From an uncultured Porphyromonadaceae bacterium (lineage in GTDB: Bacteria > Bacteroidota > Bacteroidia > Bacteroidales > UBA11471), in the NCBI GenBank assembly GCA_900547555.1, contig URHG01000005.1:26204-90203 (forward strand): 64,000 nt of DNA, read 5' to 3'. The stretch's first letter is position 1. Each line of letters starts with the position of its first letter. The notes under the pieces are model-generated. The model made no database searches. It was given only the letters and a program-made list of their open reading frames with translations, and was not told where the DNA came from. Below, in pieces: positions 18,720 through 28,891 of the stretch. The position numbers and the translations under genes were made by a program.

Positions 18720-18778
18720 CTCCGTCGAGACAGATTGACATATTCTCCGGTTTATTTCCCGACGGGAAAAATCACAGA

Positions 18779-18813
18779 CAGAGCCGTCGGCATTGCAGAC
18801 CGCTCTGATTTTT
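18779..18813 (+). terminator. Putative terminator after bactofilin
   Basis: CAGAGC pairs with GCTCTG across a 17-base, partly structured loop, followed by ATTTTTT. Confidence 0.55.
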
Positions 18814-18885
18814 TATCGACTTTCCAGTGGGAGCAGTTACAATCTCTCATGCTACCGATACGAAATCTCATAAAAACGTTTTCTC

Positions 18886-19470
18886 ATGATCGAATACATA
18901 CGAGGTGAAGTTGCCGAACTTACTCCGACACTTGCCGTCATAGACTGTCAAGGGGTAGGTTACGGCCTGAATATCTCTCTGACCACATACAGTACACTCG
19001 CCATAGGCCGGGAAGCCCGTCTTTACGTCTACGAAGCCATACGGGAAGACGCCCATCTGCTCTACGGGTTCATCGACCGGCGGGAACGGGAACTTTTCCT
19101 GCTGCTCATCTCGGTATCGGGCGTCGGCCCCAACACGGCCCGTATGATTCTGTCGTCTCTCTCCCCTGCCGAACTCGAACAGGTTATCGTTGCTGGACAG
19201 GTAAATATGCTCAAATCGGTCAAAGGAATAGGCGCCAAAACAGCCGAACGAATAATTGTTGACCTCAAAGATAAAATAAAAGGGGGTAGTGATACGTTAC
19301 TTATAAGCCATACGACCCAACAACAAGAATTACAAGACGAGGCCGTCGCCGCACTGGTGATGCTGGGATTTCCCCAAGCTGCCTCCCAAAAGGTCGTACA
19401 AAAGCTGGTAAAAGAAAACCCGACACTGAAAGTCGAAAGTCTGATAAAAACGGCATTGAAAATGCTGTAA
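18886..19470 (+). CDS. ruvA: Holliday junction branch-migration protein RuvA
   Basis: 194 residues, normal for RuvA, which binds four-way junctions and guides the RuvB motor. Domain I (OB fold, about 1-63) starts MIEYIRGEVAEL. Domain II carries two helix-hairpin-helix motifs (VSGVGPNTARMILSSL, VKGIGAKTAERIIVDL). Domain III (from about 145) contacts RuvB. sprA follows after 57 bp, a neighbourhood often seen in Bacteroidetes. Confidence 0.97.
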   Translation: MIEYIRGEVAELTPTLAVIDCQGVGYGLNISLTTYSTLAIGREARLYVYEAIREDAHLLYGFIDRRERELFLLLISVSGVGPNTARMILSSLSPAELEQVIVAGQVNMLKSVKGIGAKTAERIIVDLKDKIKGGSDTLLISHTTQQQELQDEAVAALVMLGFPQAASQKVVQKLVKENPTLKVESLIKTALKML

Positions 19471-19527
19471 TTACGTATATCGACGGTCGGGTGAAGATAA
19501 ACCGATTCGCCCGCAGGCGGCCGTCCG

Positions 19528-22500
19528 ATGATGAGAAAGAGACTTTATGCGATATATATTCTTTTGGTTATAAGCGGAATAAGCATTTATTCCGCTTTTG
19601 CTGCATCTCAGGCTGTAAACGTCTCGCGCACCGCAGTTCCCGACGACACGATTCCCCGTACCCCGACACGTTTTCCCGTAGCGAAAACTACGATAGAGAC
19701 TTTCGACGACCTGCATAGCCTGCCGCCGGCCGACCTGAAAACGCCCGAGAATGTCCGCACCGAAGTCGAGTACGACATAAAAACCAACTGTTACGTCATA
19801 CGCACCAAAGTCGGCGATATGGAGGTCTCCACCCCCTTTATGCTTACGGCCGACGAATACAGCGATTATTCCTTCCAGAAGTCAATGCAGGAATATTATC
19901 GCGCAAAAAATGCCGAAAATTTCGCCAAAGGCGGTACGGAATTCGATTTTCTTGATATGCAATTCAACGTGCAGGCTCTCGATAAGGTATTCGGACCGGG
20001 AGGCGTCAGGTTGAAAACCAGCGGTTCGATGAGCCTCACCCTCAGCCTCGTTACCAATAAAATCGACAATCCGGCACTCTCGGAGAGCGCCCGAAAAAAG
20101 ACCTATTTCGACTTCGACGAAAAAATACAGGCAACCATCAATGCCTCGGTCGGTACGAAAGTCGGCTTCAACATGACCTACAATACCGATGCCACATTCG
20201 ACTTCGACGCACAGAAAATGAGCCTCAAATACGAAGGAGATGAAGACCAAATCATCAAAACCATCGAAGGAGGAAACATAAGCATGACGACCGGTTCGTC
20301 ACTGATCCGGGGAGGAACTTCGCTTTTCGGTCTGAAAACCACGCTGCAATTCGGGAAGCTGACCGTTACCGGACTTGTTTCCCAGCAGGAAACCGATTCG
20401 AAAACGGTCAGCAGCAAAGGAGGTTCCCAAACCACCGAGTTCGAAATCGGCGTCGACGCCTACGACCAGAACCGGCACTTTTTTCTCGCCCACTACTTCC
20501 GGGACAATTACGACCAATTCATTTCCCGTCTTCCCTATATCACCTCGGGAATCACCATCAACCGTATAGAAATATGGGTTACCAACAAACAGGGTTCATA
20601 CGATAACGCCCGCAACATCGTTGCATTTGCCGACTTGGGAGAAACCTCTGCCGACAATCTTGCCAGCGACCACTGGACGACATCGGACGCTCAATATCCC
20701 GTCAATGCGGCCAACAGCCTCTACAACGAAATCATCACTTCTTATCCCGACGCCCGCTATATCAGTCGGGTAACACAAGCGCTGAGCCCGCTCGAAAGTT
20801 ATGGCATCTACGGCGGTGAAGATTACGCGAAAATAGAAAGCGCCCGACTTTTGTCTTCATCGGAATATACGCTCAACAACCAACTCGGTTATGTCTCGCT
20901 CAACAGCCAACTATCGAGCGATGAAGTCCTCGCCGTAGCCTTTGAATATACCAAAAACGGACAGACCTATCAAGTCGGAGAATTTTCGAGCGACATTACC
21001 GATACCGAACAAAGCCTTTACGTAAAGATGCTGAAAGGGTCGACCATCACCAACAAAAAACCCATTTGGCACCTGATGATGAAAAATGTCTATTCGTTGG
21101 GCGCATACCAAGTAGAAAAAGAAAACTTCCGGCTCAACATCTATTATCAGAACGATTCGGCGGGGACGAATACCGCCTATCTGCCGGCAGGAAACATCAA
21201 AGAAAAAACATTGTTGCAGGTCATGAACCTCGACCGGCTCGATAATAACGAAGAAACCAATTCCGACGGAATATTCGATTACGTATCGGGGTACACGATA
21301 CTACCCTCGTCGGGACGTATCATATTCCCTGTCGTAGAGCCTTTCGGTTCGCACTTGGAAAAAGCGATTGGCACACCCGACGCCTCGGCCTATGCTTATC
21401 AGGAGCTGTATGATTCCACGCTCACCGTCGCCAAACAATTTGCCGACAAAAACAAATTCATTCTCAAAGGAGAATACCAAGCATCATACAGCTCCGAGAT
21501 ACACCTCAACGCATTCAACATACCCCGGGGCTCGGTGCGGGTTACGGCCGGAGGCGTAACACTTACCGAAAACGTCGATTATACAGTCGATTACAACATG
21601 GGCGTCGTAACGATTCTCAACCAGAGTTATATCGACTCGGGTACCAGTATCGACGTCTCCTTCGAGAACCAGAGCCTCAGCATGCAACGCAAGACATTGG
21701 TAGGTCTCGACCTCAATTACGCTTTTACTCCGGATTTCAATCTGGGACTTACCCTCATGCACATGAAGGAAAAAGCCCTTACCGAGAAAGTGAATCTCGG
21801 TAGCGAGGTCCTCAACAATACGCTGTGGGGAGTAAACACATCCTACAACACCGAATTTCAATGGCTCACCTCTTGGCTCAACAAGATACCCACCGTAACG
21901 GCCACAGCCCCGTCGAGATTATCACTTACCGCCGAATTCGCCCAGCTTATTCCGAGTGAAAAGAAAAACGCCTCGTCTCTCTCTTACCTCGACGACTTCG
22001 AAGGATCCCAGACGACTATCGACATACGCACGCCTTACTCATGGTCGCTGTCGGCAACTCCTTCGATGTTTATCGAATCGTCGTTGTCGAACAATCTTGA
22101 TTACGGGAGAAACCGGGCTTTATTGGCTTGGTACTACATCGACCGGATTTTCACGCAACGGAATTCCTCCGCCACTCCAGCACACATCAAAAACGACCTC
22201 GAACAACTATCGAACCATTACGTGCGCGAAGTCGAATACACCGAGGTATTTCCCAACAAGGAACTCAATTACGGAGAATCCTCGGTCATGCAGGTACTCA
22301 ACCTCTCTTACTATCCCCAAGAACACGGTCCCTATAATACCGATGCCGAAAATATCGACGACGAAGGTCGCCTGCTCAATCCCGAAAAGCGCTGGGGAGG
22401 CATCATGCGCAAAATGGACATCACCGATTTCGACAATTCCAATATCGAATATCTGCAATTCTGGCTCATGGATCCTTTCCTCTATAACGAAGACGGTAGC

Positions 22501-25500
22501 AATAAAGGCGGTATGCTCTACTTCAACTTCGGAGAGGTATCGGAAGATATTCTCAAAGACGGTATGAAGTCATACGAGAATGGACTGCCCATCAACAACG
22601 ATACAACCTATCTTGCCACTACCGTCTGGGGAAAAGTTTCGCGCCAACAATCGCTCACATATGCCTTCGACAACAGCAGCGGCGCCCGCGTACGCCAAGA
22701 TGTGGGCCTCGACGGTCTCTCCAATGACGAAGAATTCAACTTCTCCTCTTATCAGGAATTCGTCGCAGGCTTACGCGCCAAATTATCAAACGCAGTATTG
22801 AACCGCATGCTGGCCGATCCTCATTCGCCGCTGAACGACCCCGCCCGGGATAATTACCAGTACTTCCTGAGCGAAAGATTCAATCAAGAAGAAACCGATA
22901 TCCTCACCCGATACAAATACTACAATGGAACCGAAGGAAACTCCCTCTCTGCCGACGAAGCCGGGGACAAATACTACCAATCGTCGCGCAGCGTACCCGA
23001 TGTCGAAGATATCAATCAGGACAACACGCTCGACGAATACGAACGCTATTACCAATACGCCGTAAAAATCACTCCCGAAGCACTACAAGTGGGAAGCAAC
23101 TACATCACCGACATGCGTACGGTTACCGTACAGTTACGCAACGGAGAATCCTCGACCGTACGATGGTACCAGTTCAAAATTCCTTTACGCGACGATAGCG
23201 ACGACGGTTCACACGAACCTCGACAAACCGTCGGTTCGATACAGGACTTCTCCAGTATACGCTTCGCCCGTATATTCCTCACCGGATTCAATAAAGAAAC
23301 CCACCTGCGATTTGCAACCCTCGAACTGGTACGCGGAGAATGGCGGACTTACGAATATAAATTACACTCGGACATAAGCGGCAGCAGCAATGCTCCTGCC
23401 GAAGGAGACATAGATGTATCGGTCGTAAACATCGAAGAAAATGCCGGACAGACACCGGTCAATTACGTTCTACCTCCGGGCGTAACCCGTATCATATCTC
23501 CCGACCAATCGCAGATTACACAGCTCAACGAACAAGCCATTTCGCTTACTATCAGAGACCTCCCATCGAAAAATGCGCGAGCCATATACAAAACCGCTGG
23601 TACGGATATGAGGAACTACAAAAACTTGCAGATGTTCACACACGCCGAGCAACTCATCGACGACGATACTGATCTCAAAAACGGAGAGCTGTCGGTCTTC
23701 ATACGTTTAGGTTCGGACTACTGCAACAACTACTACGAATACGAAATTCCGCTGCAACTCACACCCGCCGGACGTTACAACACTTACAGCTCGGCCGACC
23801 AAGAAAAAGTATGGCCGGAAGCCAACATGTTCGACTTCCCTCTCGAACTGCTCACCTCCCTGAAACAGGAGCGCAACATCGCCCAGAATACCAAAGGATC
23901 GGGAGTCAGCAGTACGACACCCTATTCGAGTTACGATCCCGACAAGCCGACCAACAAAATCACGGTTGTGGGCAATCCATCGTTGTCGAATGTCAAAACC
24001 ATACTCGTCGGTGTACGCAACAACTCGGGACGCCGCAAAAGCGCAACCGTATGGATCAATGAATTGCGACTGAAAGGATTCAATGAGGAAGGTGGTTGGG
24101 CTGCCAAAGGCAATCTCAACCTCGCCGTATCAGACATTGCCACCCTCAACATGAGTGGGTTGATAGAAACGACCGGATTCGGAGGTATCGACCAAAGCCT
24201 GAGCGAACGACGACTCGACGACTTGTATCAATACAATTTCGCCGCTATGGTCGACGTGGGACGCTTTTTCCCGGAAAAAGCAAAAATCAAAGCTCCGATC
24301 TTCTACTCTTACTCGATGGAAAAGTCCTTACCAAAATACAACCCGCTCGACCAAGACATCCTGCTATCCGACGCACTCGAAGCAGCAGCCAATGACGCCG
24401 CACGGGACTCGATAAAACAACTCTCCGTTACCCAGTCTACCGTAAAGAGTTTCAGCCTATCGGGATTCAAAGTCGACATTAAAAGCAAAAACCCGATGCC
24501 CTACGACCCGGGAAACTTCACTTTCAGCTATTCACAAAACAAGCAACACGAAAACGACCCGACAACCGCCTACGAGAATACCAACACCTATAACGGAAAT
24601 CTCATATACAGTTACTCGCCGCTCATCAAACCCTGGAAACCTTTCGACAAAATAAAATCGAAGTCGAAAAGCCTCGACATACTCAAAAAGATGGGTATCA
24701 ACTACCTGCCGAATAATATTTCTTTCGGCACCAGTATTTCGCGTTATTATTACGAACAACAATTGCGCAGTATCGACGAAACCGATGTTACTTTACCGGT
24801 ATCGGTAAGCAAGAGTTTCTTATGGGATCGGCAATTTGCTATACAATGGAATCTCCTGCAAAGCCTTTCCATGAACCTGTCGACAGCTACCAATGCCCGC
24901 ATCGAAGAACCGTCGGGAGCCGTAAACAAGCGCCTCTTTGCCGAGGAATATACGATATGGAAAGACTCGGTAAAAAACAGCCTGCGTCATTTCGGTACGC
25001 CGTGGGAATACCAACAGAGCTTCAACGCGACCCTCAATGTCCCGCTCAACAACATACCCTCGCTCAACTGGATGACCCTCACCTCGTCATACAACGCGAC
25101 CTACAACTGGAATCGCGGAGCCACCATAGACGATACGACATCGGTCGGCAACACCATCAGCAATCAGGGACGGCTCTCGGTCAACGGCCGATTCAATTTC
25201 GAAACGCTCTATAACAAATCGAAATTCCTGAAATCGGTCAATCAGAAATTCAATAACCGAGGCAACAACAGCCGAGTCCCGCAAAAACGCAACAGATACC
25301 AACGAACCATCACGTTACGCGCCGACACATCGACGCTCGTAAAACACAATCTCGGCAGTAAAAAACCGATCGTATCGGCCACCCTCAAAGGCGAAGCCTA
25401 TCCCATCAAATACAAAGTCGTCGATGCCAATACGATACGCGTCGAAACCCGGGACGACCAACGTATCATCGTTACCGTATTGCCGGGAAAACGTCCCGAA

Positions 25501-26946
25501 GAAAACAAATGGTATCAGGTAGGAATGTATGCAACACGTTTCGCCATGATGCTGCGCAGCATCAATATACAATATACCAATACCCGCTCGATGACCTTAC
25601 CGTCGTTCGAACCTTCGGTCGGCGACATCTTCGGACAATCGACCGGTTACAACTCTATGGCTCCGGGACTGGGATTTGCATTTGCTACCGTAGGAACCGG
25701 TTATATCGACAATGCTGTCGACAACAACTGGCTGATGACACAAGACTCGTCGCTCATCAGCCCGGCTATCCACAACCGCACCAACGATATGCAGGCCGAT
25801 ATCGTTCTCGAACCGCTGAAAGGATTCAAAATCACACTGAATATCGCCCGCAGCCATAGCCGGAACAACCAGATATATTTCATGTACGACGATATGCCGG
25901 CAATACAAGGAGGAAGTTTCACCATGACGCATATGGCCATATCTACGGCCTTCCGGAAACTATCGGCCGAAAACGGATACCAATCCGACGCTTTCGACCG
26001 TTTTCTGCAAAACCGGCAGATTATCGCCAACCGACTCGAAGGAAAATACCAGAATACCCGTTACCCCGCAGCTGACTTCATCAGTGAAGCAAACCTTGCG
26101 GGACAGCCATACAACCGTATAAACGGAGGCGTAAATGCCAGCTCGGCCGATGTCATGATTCCGGCCTTCATTTCGGCCTACACCGGAAAAGATGCCAACC
26201 AGATAGACCTTACGGCATTCCCGTCTTGGGGAAAACTGATTCCGAACTGGAAAGTTACATACGATGGACTGTCGAAATTGAAAAAGATGCAGAAGCACTT
26301 CAAGAGTTTCATTATCTCGCACGCTTACAAGTGTACCTACAATGTAAACAGCTTCTCATCGTACCTCAACTGGGCCGGGGTAGGTGGTGATATGGGGTAT
26401 GTAAAAGACTCGCAAACGGGAAATCCCGTTCCGTCTTCGCCCTACGACATTTCATCGGTAACCCTCATCGAAAGTTTCTCTCCGTTGTTGGGTATCGACT
26501 TCACCATGAAAAACAATCTATCGGGCAGCCTCGCTTATAAAAACAGCCGGAATCTCAACCTGAGCATATCTTCGGTACAAATCGTCGAAGCCGTTACCCA
26601 AGATATAACCGTAGGCGTCGGTTATAAATTTACCGGCCTGAGAGGATTTTTCTCGGGGAAAGGCGGCCAACAAGGCACTTTCAGCAATGACCTGAACCTG
26701 CGCGGAGATTTCTCTTTCTCAAAAACACACTCTCTCATACGTCGTATCGAGCAAGATTATACCCAAGCGACAGCAGGAAATAAAGCCATCAATATGAAGT
26801 ATTCGGCCGAATACAAGTTGAGTCGTTATATCACGCTGCAAGCCTACTACGACTTGCAAATCTCCACCCCGCTCATATCTTCGAGCAGCTACCCCACACT
26901 CAACAGCGACATAGGCATTACGATAAAACTCGACCTTGCCCGATAA
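19528..26946 (+). CDS. sprA: Type IX secretion translocon SprA
   Basis: A 2,472-residue protein; SprA/Sov is the giant 36-stranded outer-membrane barrel of the T9SS and is usually about 2,400-2,500 residues. There is a signal peptide (about 1-27, cleavage near AFA). The body consists almost wholly of aromatic-rich amphipathic strands and ends in the strand IGITIKLDLAR. Met1 and Met2 are both possible starts. Together with the plug-domain gene and gldH it shows that the host encodes a T9SS. No frameshift is seen over 7.4 kb. Confidence 0.97.
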   Translation: MMRKRLYAIYILLVISGISIYSAFAASQAVNVSRTAVPDDTIPRTPTRFPVAKTTIETFDDLHSLPPADLKTPENVRTEVEYDIKTNCYVIRTKVGDMEVSTPFMLTADEYSDYSFQKSMQEYYRAKNAENFAKGGTEFDFLDMQFNVQALDKVFGPGGVRLKTSGSMSLTLSLVTNKIDNPALSESARKKTYFDFDEKIQATINASVGTKVGFNMTYNTDATFDFDAQKMSLKYEGDEDQIIKTIEGGNISMTTGSSLIRGGTSLFGLKTTLQFGKLTVTGLVSQQETDSKTVSSKGGSQTTEFEIGVDAYDQNRHFFLAHYFRDNYDQFISRLPYITSGITINRIEIWVTNKQGSYDNARNIVAFADLGETSADNLASDHWTTSDAQYPVNAANSLYNEIITSYPDARYISRVTQALSPLESYGIYGGEDYAKIESARLLSSSEYTLNNQLGYVSLNSQLSSDEVLAVAFEYTKNGQTYQVGEFSSDITDTEQSLYVKMLKGSTITNKKPIWHLMMKNVYSLGAYQVEKENFRLNIYYQNDSAGTNTAYLPAGNIKEKTLLQVMNLDRLDNNEETNSDGIFDYVSGYTILPSSGRIIFPVVEPFGSHLEKAIGTPDASAYAYQELYDSTLTVAKQFADKNKFILKGEYQASYSSEIHLNAFNIPRGSVRVTAGGVTLTENVDYTVDYNMGVVTILNQSYIDSGTSIDVSFENQSLSMQRKTLVGLDLNYAFTPDFNLGLTLMHMKEKALTEKVNLGSEVLNNTLWGVNTSYNTEFQWLTSWLNKIPTVTATAPSRLSLTAEFAQLIPSEKKNASSLSYLDDFEGSQTTIDIRTPYSWSLSATPSMFIESSLSNNLDYGRNRALLAWYYIDRIFTQRNSSATPAHIKNDLEQLSNHYVREVEYTEVFPNKELNYGESSVMQVLNLSYYPQEHGPYNTDAENIDDEGRLLNPEKRWGGIMRKMDITDFDNSNIEYLQFWLMDPFLYNEDGSNKGGMLYFNFGEVSEDILKDGMKSYENGLPINNDTTYLATTVWGKVSRQQSLTYAFDNSSGARVRQDVGLDGLSNDEEFNFSSYQEFVAGLRAKLSNAVLNRMLADPHSPLNDPARDNYQYFLSERFNQEETDILTRYKYYNGTEGNSLSADEAGDKYYQSSRSVPDVEDINQDNTLDEYERYYQYAVKITPEALQVGSNYITDMRTVTVQLRNGESSTVRWYQFKIPLRDDSDDGSHEPRQTVGSIQDFSSIRFARIFLTGFNKETHLRFATLELVRGEWRTYEYKLHSDISGSSNAPAEGDIDVSVVNIEENAGQTPVNYVLPPGVTRIISPDQSQITQLNEQAISLTIRDLPSKNARAIYKTAGTDMRNYKNLQMFTHAEQLIDDDTDLKNGELSVFIRLGSDYCNNYYEYEIPLQLTPAGRYNTYSSADQEKVWPEANMFDFPLELLTSLKQERNIAQNTKGSGVSSTTPYSSYDPDKPTNKITVVGNPSLSNVKTILVGVRNNSGRRKSATVWINELRLKGFNEEGGWAAKGNLNLAVSDIATLNMSGLIETTGFGGIDQSLSERRLDDLYQYNFAAMVDVGRFFPEKAKIKAPIFYSYSMEKSLPKYNPLDQDILLSDALEAAANDAARDSIKQLSVTQSTVKSFSLSGFKVDIKSKNPMPYDPGNFTFSYSQNKQHENDPTTAYENTNTYNGNLIYSYSPLIKPWKPFDKIKSKSKSLDILKKMGINYLPNNISFGTSISRYYYEQQLRSIDETDVTLPVSVSKSFLWDRQFAIQWNLLQSLSMNLSTATNARIEEPSGAVNKRLFAEEYTIWKDSVKNSLRHFGTPWEYQQSFNATLNVPLNNIPSLNWMTLTSSYNATYNWNRGATIDDTTSVGNTISNQGRLSVNGRFNFETLYNKSKFLKSVNQKFNNRGNNSRVPQKRNRYQRTITLRADTSTLVKHNLGSKKPIVSATLKGEAYPIKYKVVDANTIRVETRDDQRIIVTVLPGKRPEENKWYQVGMYATRFAMMLRSINIQYTNTRSMTLPSFEPSVGDIFGQSTGYNSMAPGLGFAFATVGTGYIDNAVDNNWLMTQDSSLISPAIHNRTNDMQADIVLEPLKGFKITLNIARSHSRNNQIYFMYDDMPAIQGGSFTMTHMAISTAFRKLSAENGYQSDAFDRFLQNRQIIANRLEGKYQNTRYPAADFISEANLAGQPYNRINGGVNASSADVMIPAFISAYTGKDANQIDLTAFPSWGKLIPNWKVTYDGLSKLKKMQKHFKSFIISHAYKCTYNVNSFSSYLNWAGVGGDMGYVKDSQTGNPVPSSPYDISSVTLIESFSPLLGIDFTMKNNLSGSLAYKNSRNLNLSISSVQIVEAVTQDITVGVGYKFTGLRGFFSGKGGQQGTFSNDLNLRGDFSFSKTHSLIRRIEQDYTQATAGNKAINMKYSAEYKLSRYITLQAYYDLQISTPLISSSSYPTLNSDIGITIKLDLAR

Positions 26947-26974
26947 ATGGGCAGAGACTTATGCCGGAAAAACA

Positions 26975-27011
26975 AAACGGGTTGCACGGGAAATTCCCGT
27001 GCAACCCGTTT
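26975..27011. terminator. Bidirectional terminator between sprA and nucleotidyltransferase
   Basis: A near-perfect palindromic stem beginning AAACGGGTTGCACGGG, with A-rich and T-rich flanks on both sides, lies between convergent genes. Confidence 0.85.
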
Positions 27012-27032
27012 CCTGTCGGTATATCATTTCTC

Positions 27033-28229
27033 CTAAGCCTGATGAGGATAAGGTTTGTCGAAAAGCGATTGCAGGATTTGCCGTTCGGCATCGGAAAGTT
27101 TCTTGCCACGACGGGCCATCATACGCTCGGCCATCTCTATCACACGCGACACAGGCACTTCTTTAAATCCTTCCGCCCCACCCTGCACAAACGAATCAAT
27201 AACCGTACGGGGAAAGCCCGGCCCGTAAATATTGGCTCCTACTCCCACAACCGTAGCCGTATTGAACATTGTATTGATACCCGAACGGGAATGATCGCCC
27301 ATAAGCAGGCCGCAAAATTGCATGCCAGTAGCTTTAAAACGGTGAGAGGCATAATCCCACAACTTGATTTCGGCATAATTATTTTTGAGATTCGAACAAT
27401 TGGTATCTGCCCCCAGATTGCACCATTCTCCAATGACGGCATTTCCCAGATACCCGTCATGGCCTTTGTTCGAATAGGCAAGCATTACCACATTGCTCAA
27501 TTCGCCTCCTACCTTGCAATAGGGGCCGAGTGTCGTCGCTCCGTAGATTTTGGCGTTCATATTCACCGTAGCATGGGTGCAGGCAGCAAACGGCGCACGT
27601 ATGCACACACCTTCCATGATTTCGGTATCGCGCCCTATATACACCGGGCCGTTATTGACATTGAGAATCACACATTCGAGTTTGGCACCCTCCTCTATAA
27701 ACAGTTTCGGTGTACCGTCGGGAAAGGTCGCATCTCCGACAAGACGGCAGGAATCGGGCAGGGGGCAAGAAACGCGACCGGTCGTAAGAAGGCGAAAATC
27801 CTTTTCCATTTCACGACCGTTCTCCCGGAAAATGTCATACGAAGCGTTTATCCGAACATACTCTTCCTTATAAACCGTCGATTTCAAAAAATGCCGGGCT
27901 TCGAAATCGGAGCAGGTTCCTAAAAAAGCCAACAATCCACCGTCGGCATCGACAAGCGCTTCGCCGGAAACAAGAGATCCGATAGCGGCTACCAAGCCGG
28001 CATCGGGACACAAATTCCCGGCTATAAAAAGAGCCTCATCGGGAACGGCAGGATACTTCACGGCCAAATAACCGGCAGTAAGGGCCGTATAGTCGCCCGC
28101 CATATAATGTTGCCATTTTTCCTTTATGGTAAGAATACCCACTCTCACATCGCTCACCGCACGGGTAAATGTGATGGGCAGACAGGCACAATGTACCTCG
28201 GGTAAATCGAAAAGAACGATGTTTCTCAT
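27033..28229 (-). CDS. GlmU-like sugar-nucleotidyltransferase/hexapeptide protein
   Basis: 398 residues from the ATG at 28229; twenty upstream codons in the same frame lack conserved features. The N-terminal half is a divergent nucleotidyltransferase-like domain (MRNIVLFDLPEVHCACLPIT, aligned to where GlmU begins). The C-terminal half is a left-handed beta-helix (about 195-340). This matches the Bacteroidetes 'GlmU family' proteins. Because the canonical pyrophosphorylase GG motif is not obvious, the reaction is uncertain. Confidence 0.82.
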   Translation of the reverse strand: MRNIVLFDLPEVHCACLPITFTRAVSDVRVGILTIKEKWQHYMAGDYTALTAGYLAVKYPAVPDEALFIAGNLCPDAGLVAAIGSLVSGEALVDADGGLLAFLGTCSDFEARHFLKSTVYKEEYVRINASYDIFRENGREMEKDFRLLTTGRVSCPLPDSCRLVGDATFPDGTPKLFIEEGAKLECVILNVNNGPVYIGRDTEIMEGVCIRAPFAACTHATVNMNAKIYGATTLGPYCKVGGELSNVVMLAYSNKGHDGYLGNAVIGEWCNLGADTNCSNLKNNYAEIKLWDYASHRFKATGMQFCGLLMGDHSRSGINTMFNTATVVGVGANIYGPGFPRTVIDSFVQGGAEGFKEVPVSRVIEMAERMMARRGKKLSDAERQILQSLFDKPYPHQA

Positions 28230-28298
28230 ATTTCTTCTTTTATAAGTATGAATTTCTTCGGGACAGATCTCCGGGAAACCCTCTATCATCGGAACGAT

Positions 28299-28802
28299 TT
28301 ATTCTTCTTCGTCGCAATCGGGAAAACGGACGATAAAAGTCGTCCCTCCTATCGAAACGACATCGGCATTTTCCAGCCGCACCTGATCTCTTTTTCCAAG
28401 ACGTTCCTGCCGCAGATAAGTCCCCGAACGGGCAGAACAGTCCCGAAGGGTATAAACCAATTCCCCATTTTTATTCCGGCGGACATGGATGATACAGTGC
28501 CGGCGTTCGAGATCGGCGTCGCTGCTCTCGATGGCAATATCCACATCGGTACCCTTGTTCCGGCGACCTATCACATTATCGCCAAGTACAAACGGGAACT
28601 CCTGTCGTTCGCAACAATTATTCTCCAACACGACAAGCGTACCGCAATCGGTCGTATCGGGCTGACGAATAATTTCTTCATAAGAAAGCGAAAAACTTTT
28701 CCCGCAATGAGAACATACCAGAAAAAGCGATTCCCCGGCACCGCAACGCCGCTCATCGAAAGCCACATATCCGTCGCAACGGGGACAAAGGACTCTTTTC
28801 AT
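28299..28802 (-). CDS. Zinc-ribbon/FHA domain protein
   Basis: 167 residues from the second ATG (28802), which directly precedes the zinc-ribbon. The N-terminus has Cys pairs CPRC and CSHC typical of a zinc ribbon; residues ~70-165 form an FHA domain (VIGRR..., ERRHCIIH, SGTYL), a phosphothreonine-binding fold. The partner kinase is not in the window. A full promoter lies upstream, so it is expressed on its own. Confidence 0.85.
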   Translation of the reverse strand: MKRVLCPRCDGYVAFDERRCGAGESLFLVCSHCGKSFSLSYEEIIRQPDTTDCGTLVVLENNCCERQEFPFVLGDNVIGRRNKGTDVDIAIESSDADLERRHCIIHVRRNKNGELVYTLRDCSARSGTYLRQERLGKRDQVRLENADVVSIGGTTFIVRFPDCDEEE

Positions 28803-28820
28803 ATCGTGCAAACTTTTTTA

Positions 28821-28852
28821 CAAAGGTAGAAGATATTCGGCAGAGATACAAA
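28821..28852 (-). promoter_or_regulatory. Promoter of the FHA-domain gene
   Basis: Minus-strand TTTG (28849-28852), 20 bp, then TACCTTTG (28821-28828), ending 18 bp before the chosen start codon. This supports the start at 28802. Confidence 0.7.
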
Positions 28853-28891
28853 TTTGCCATTACTGGCCGTCGGGGAATAAAATCCCGATCA

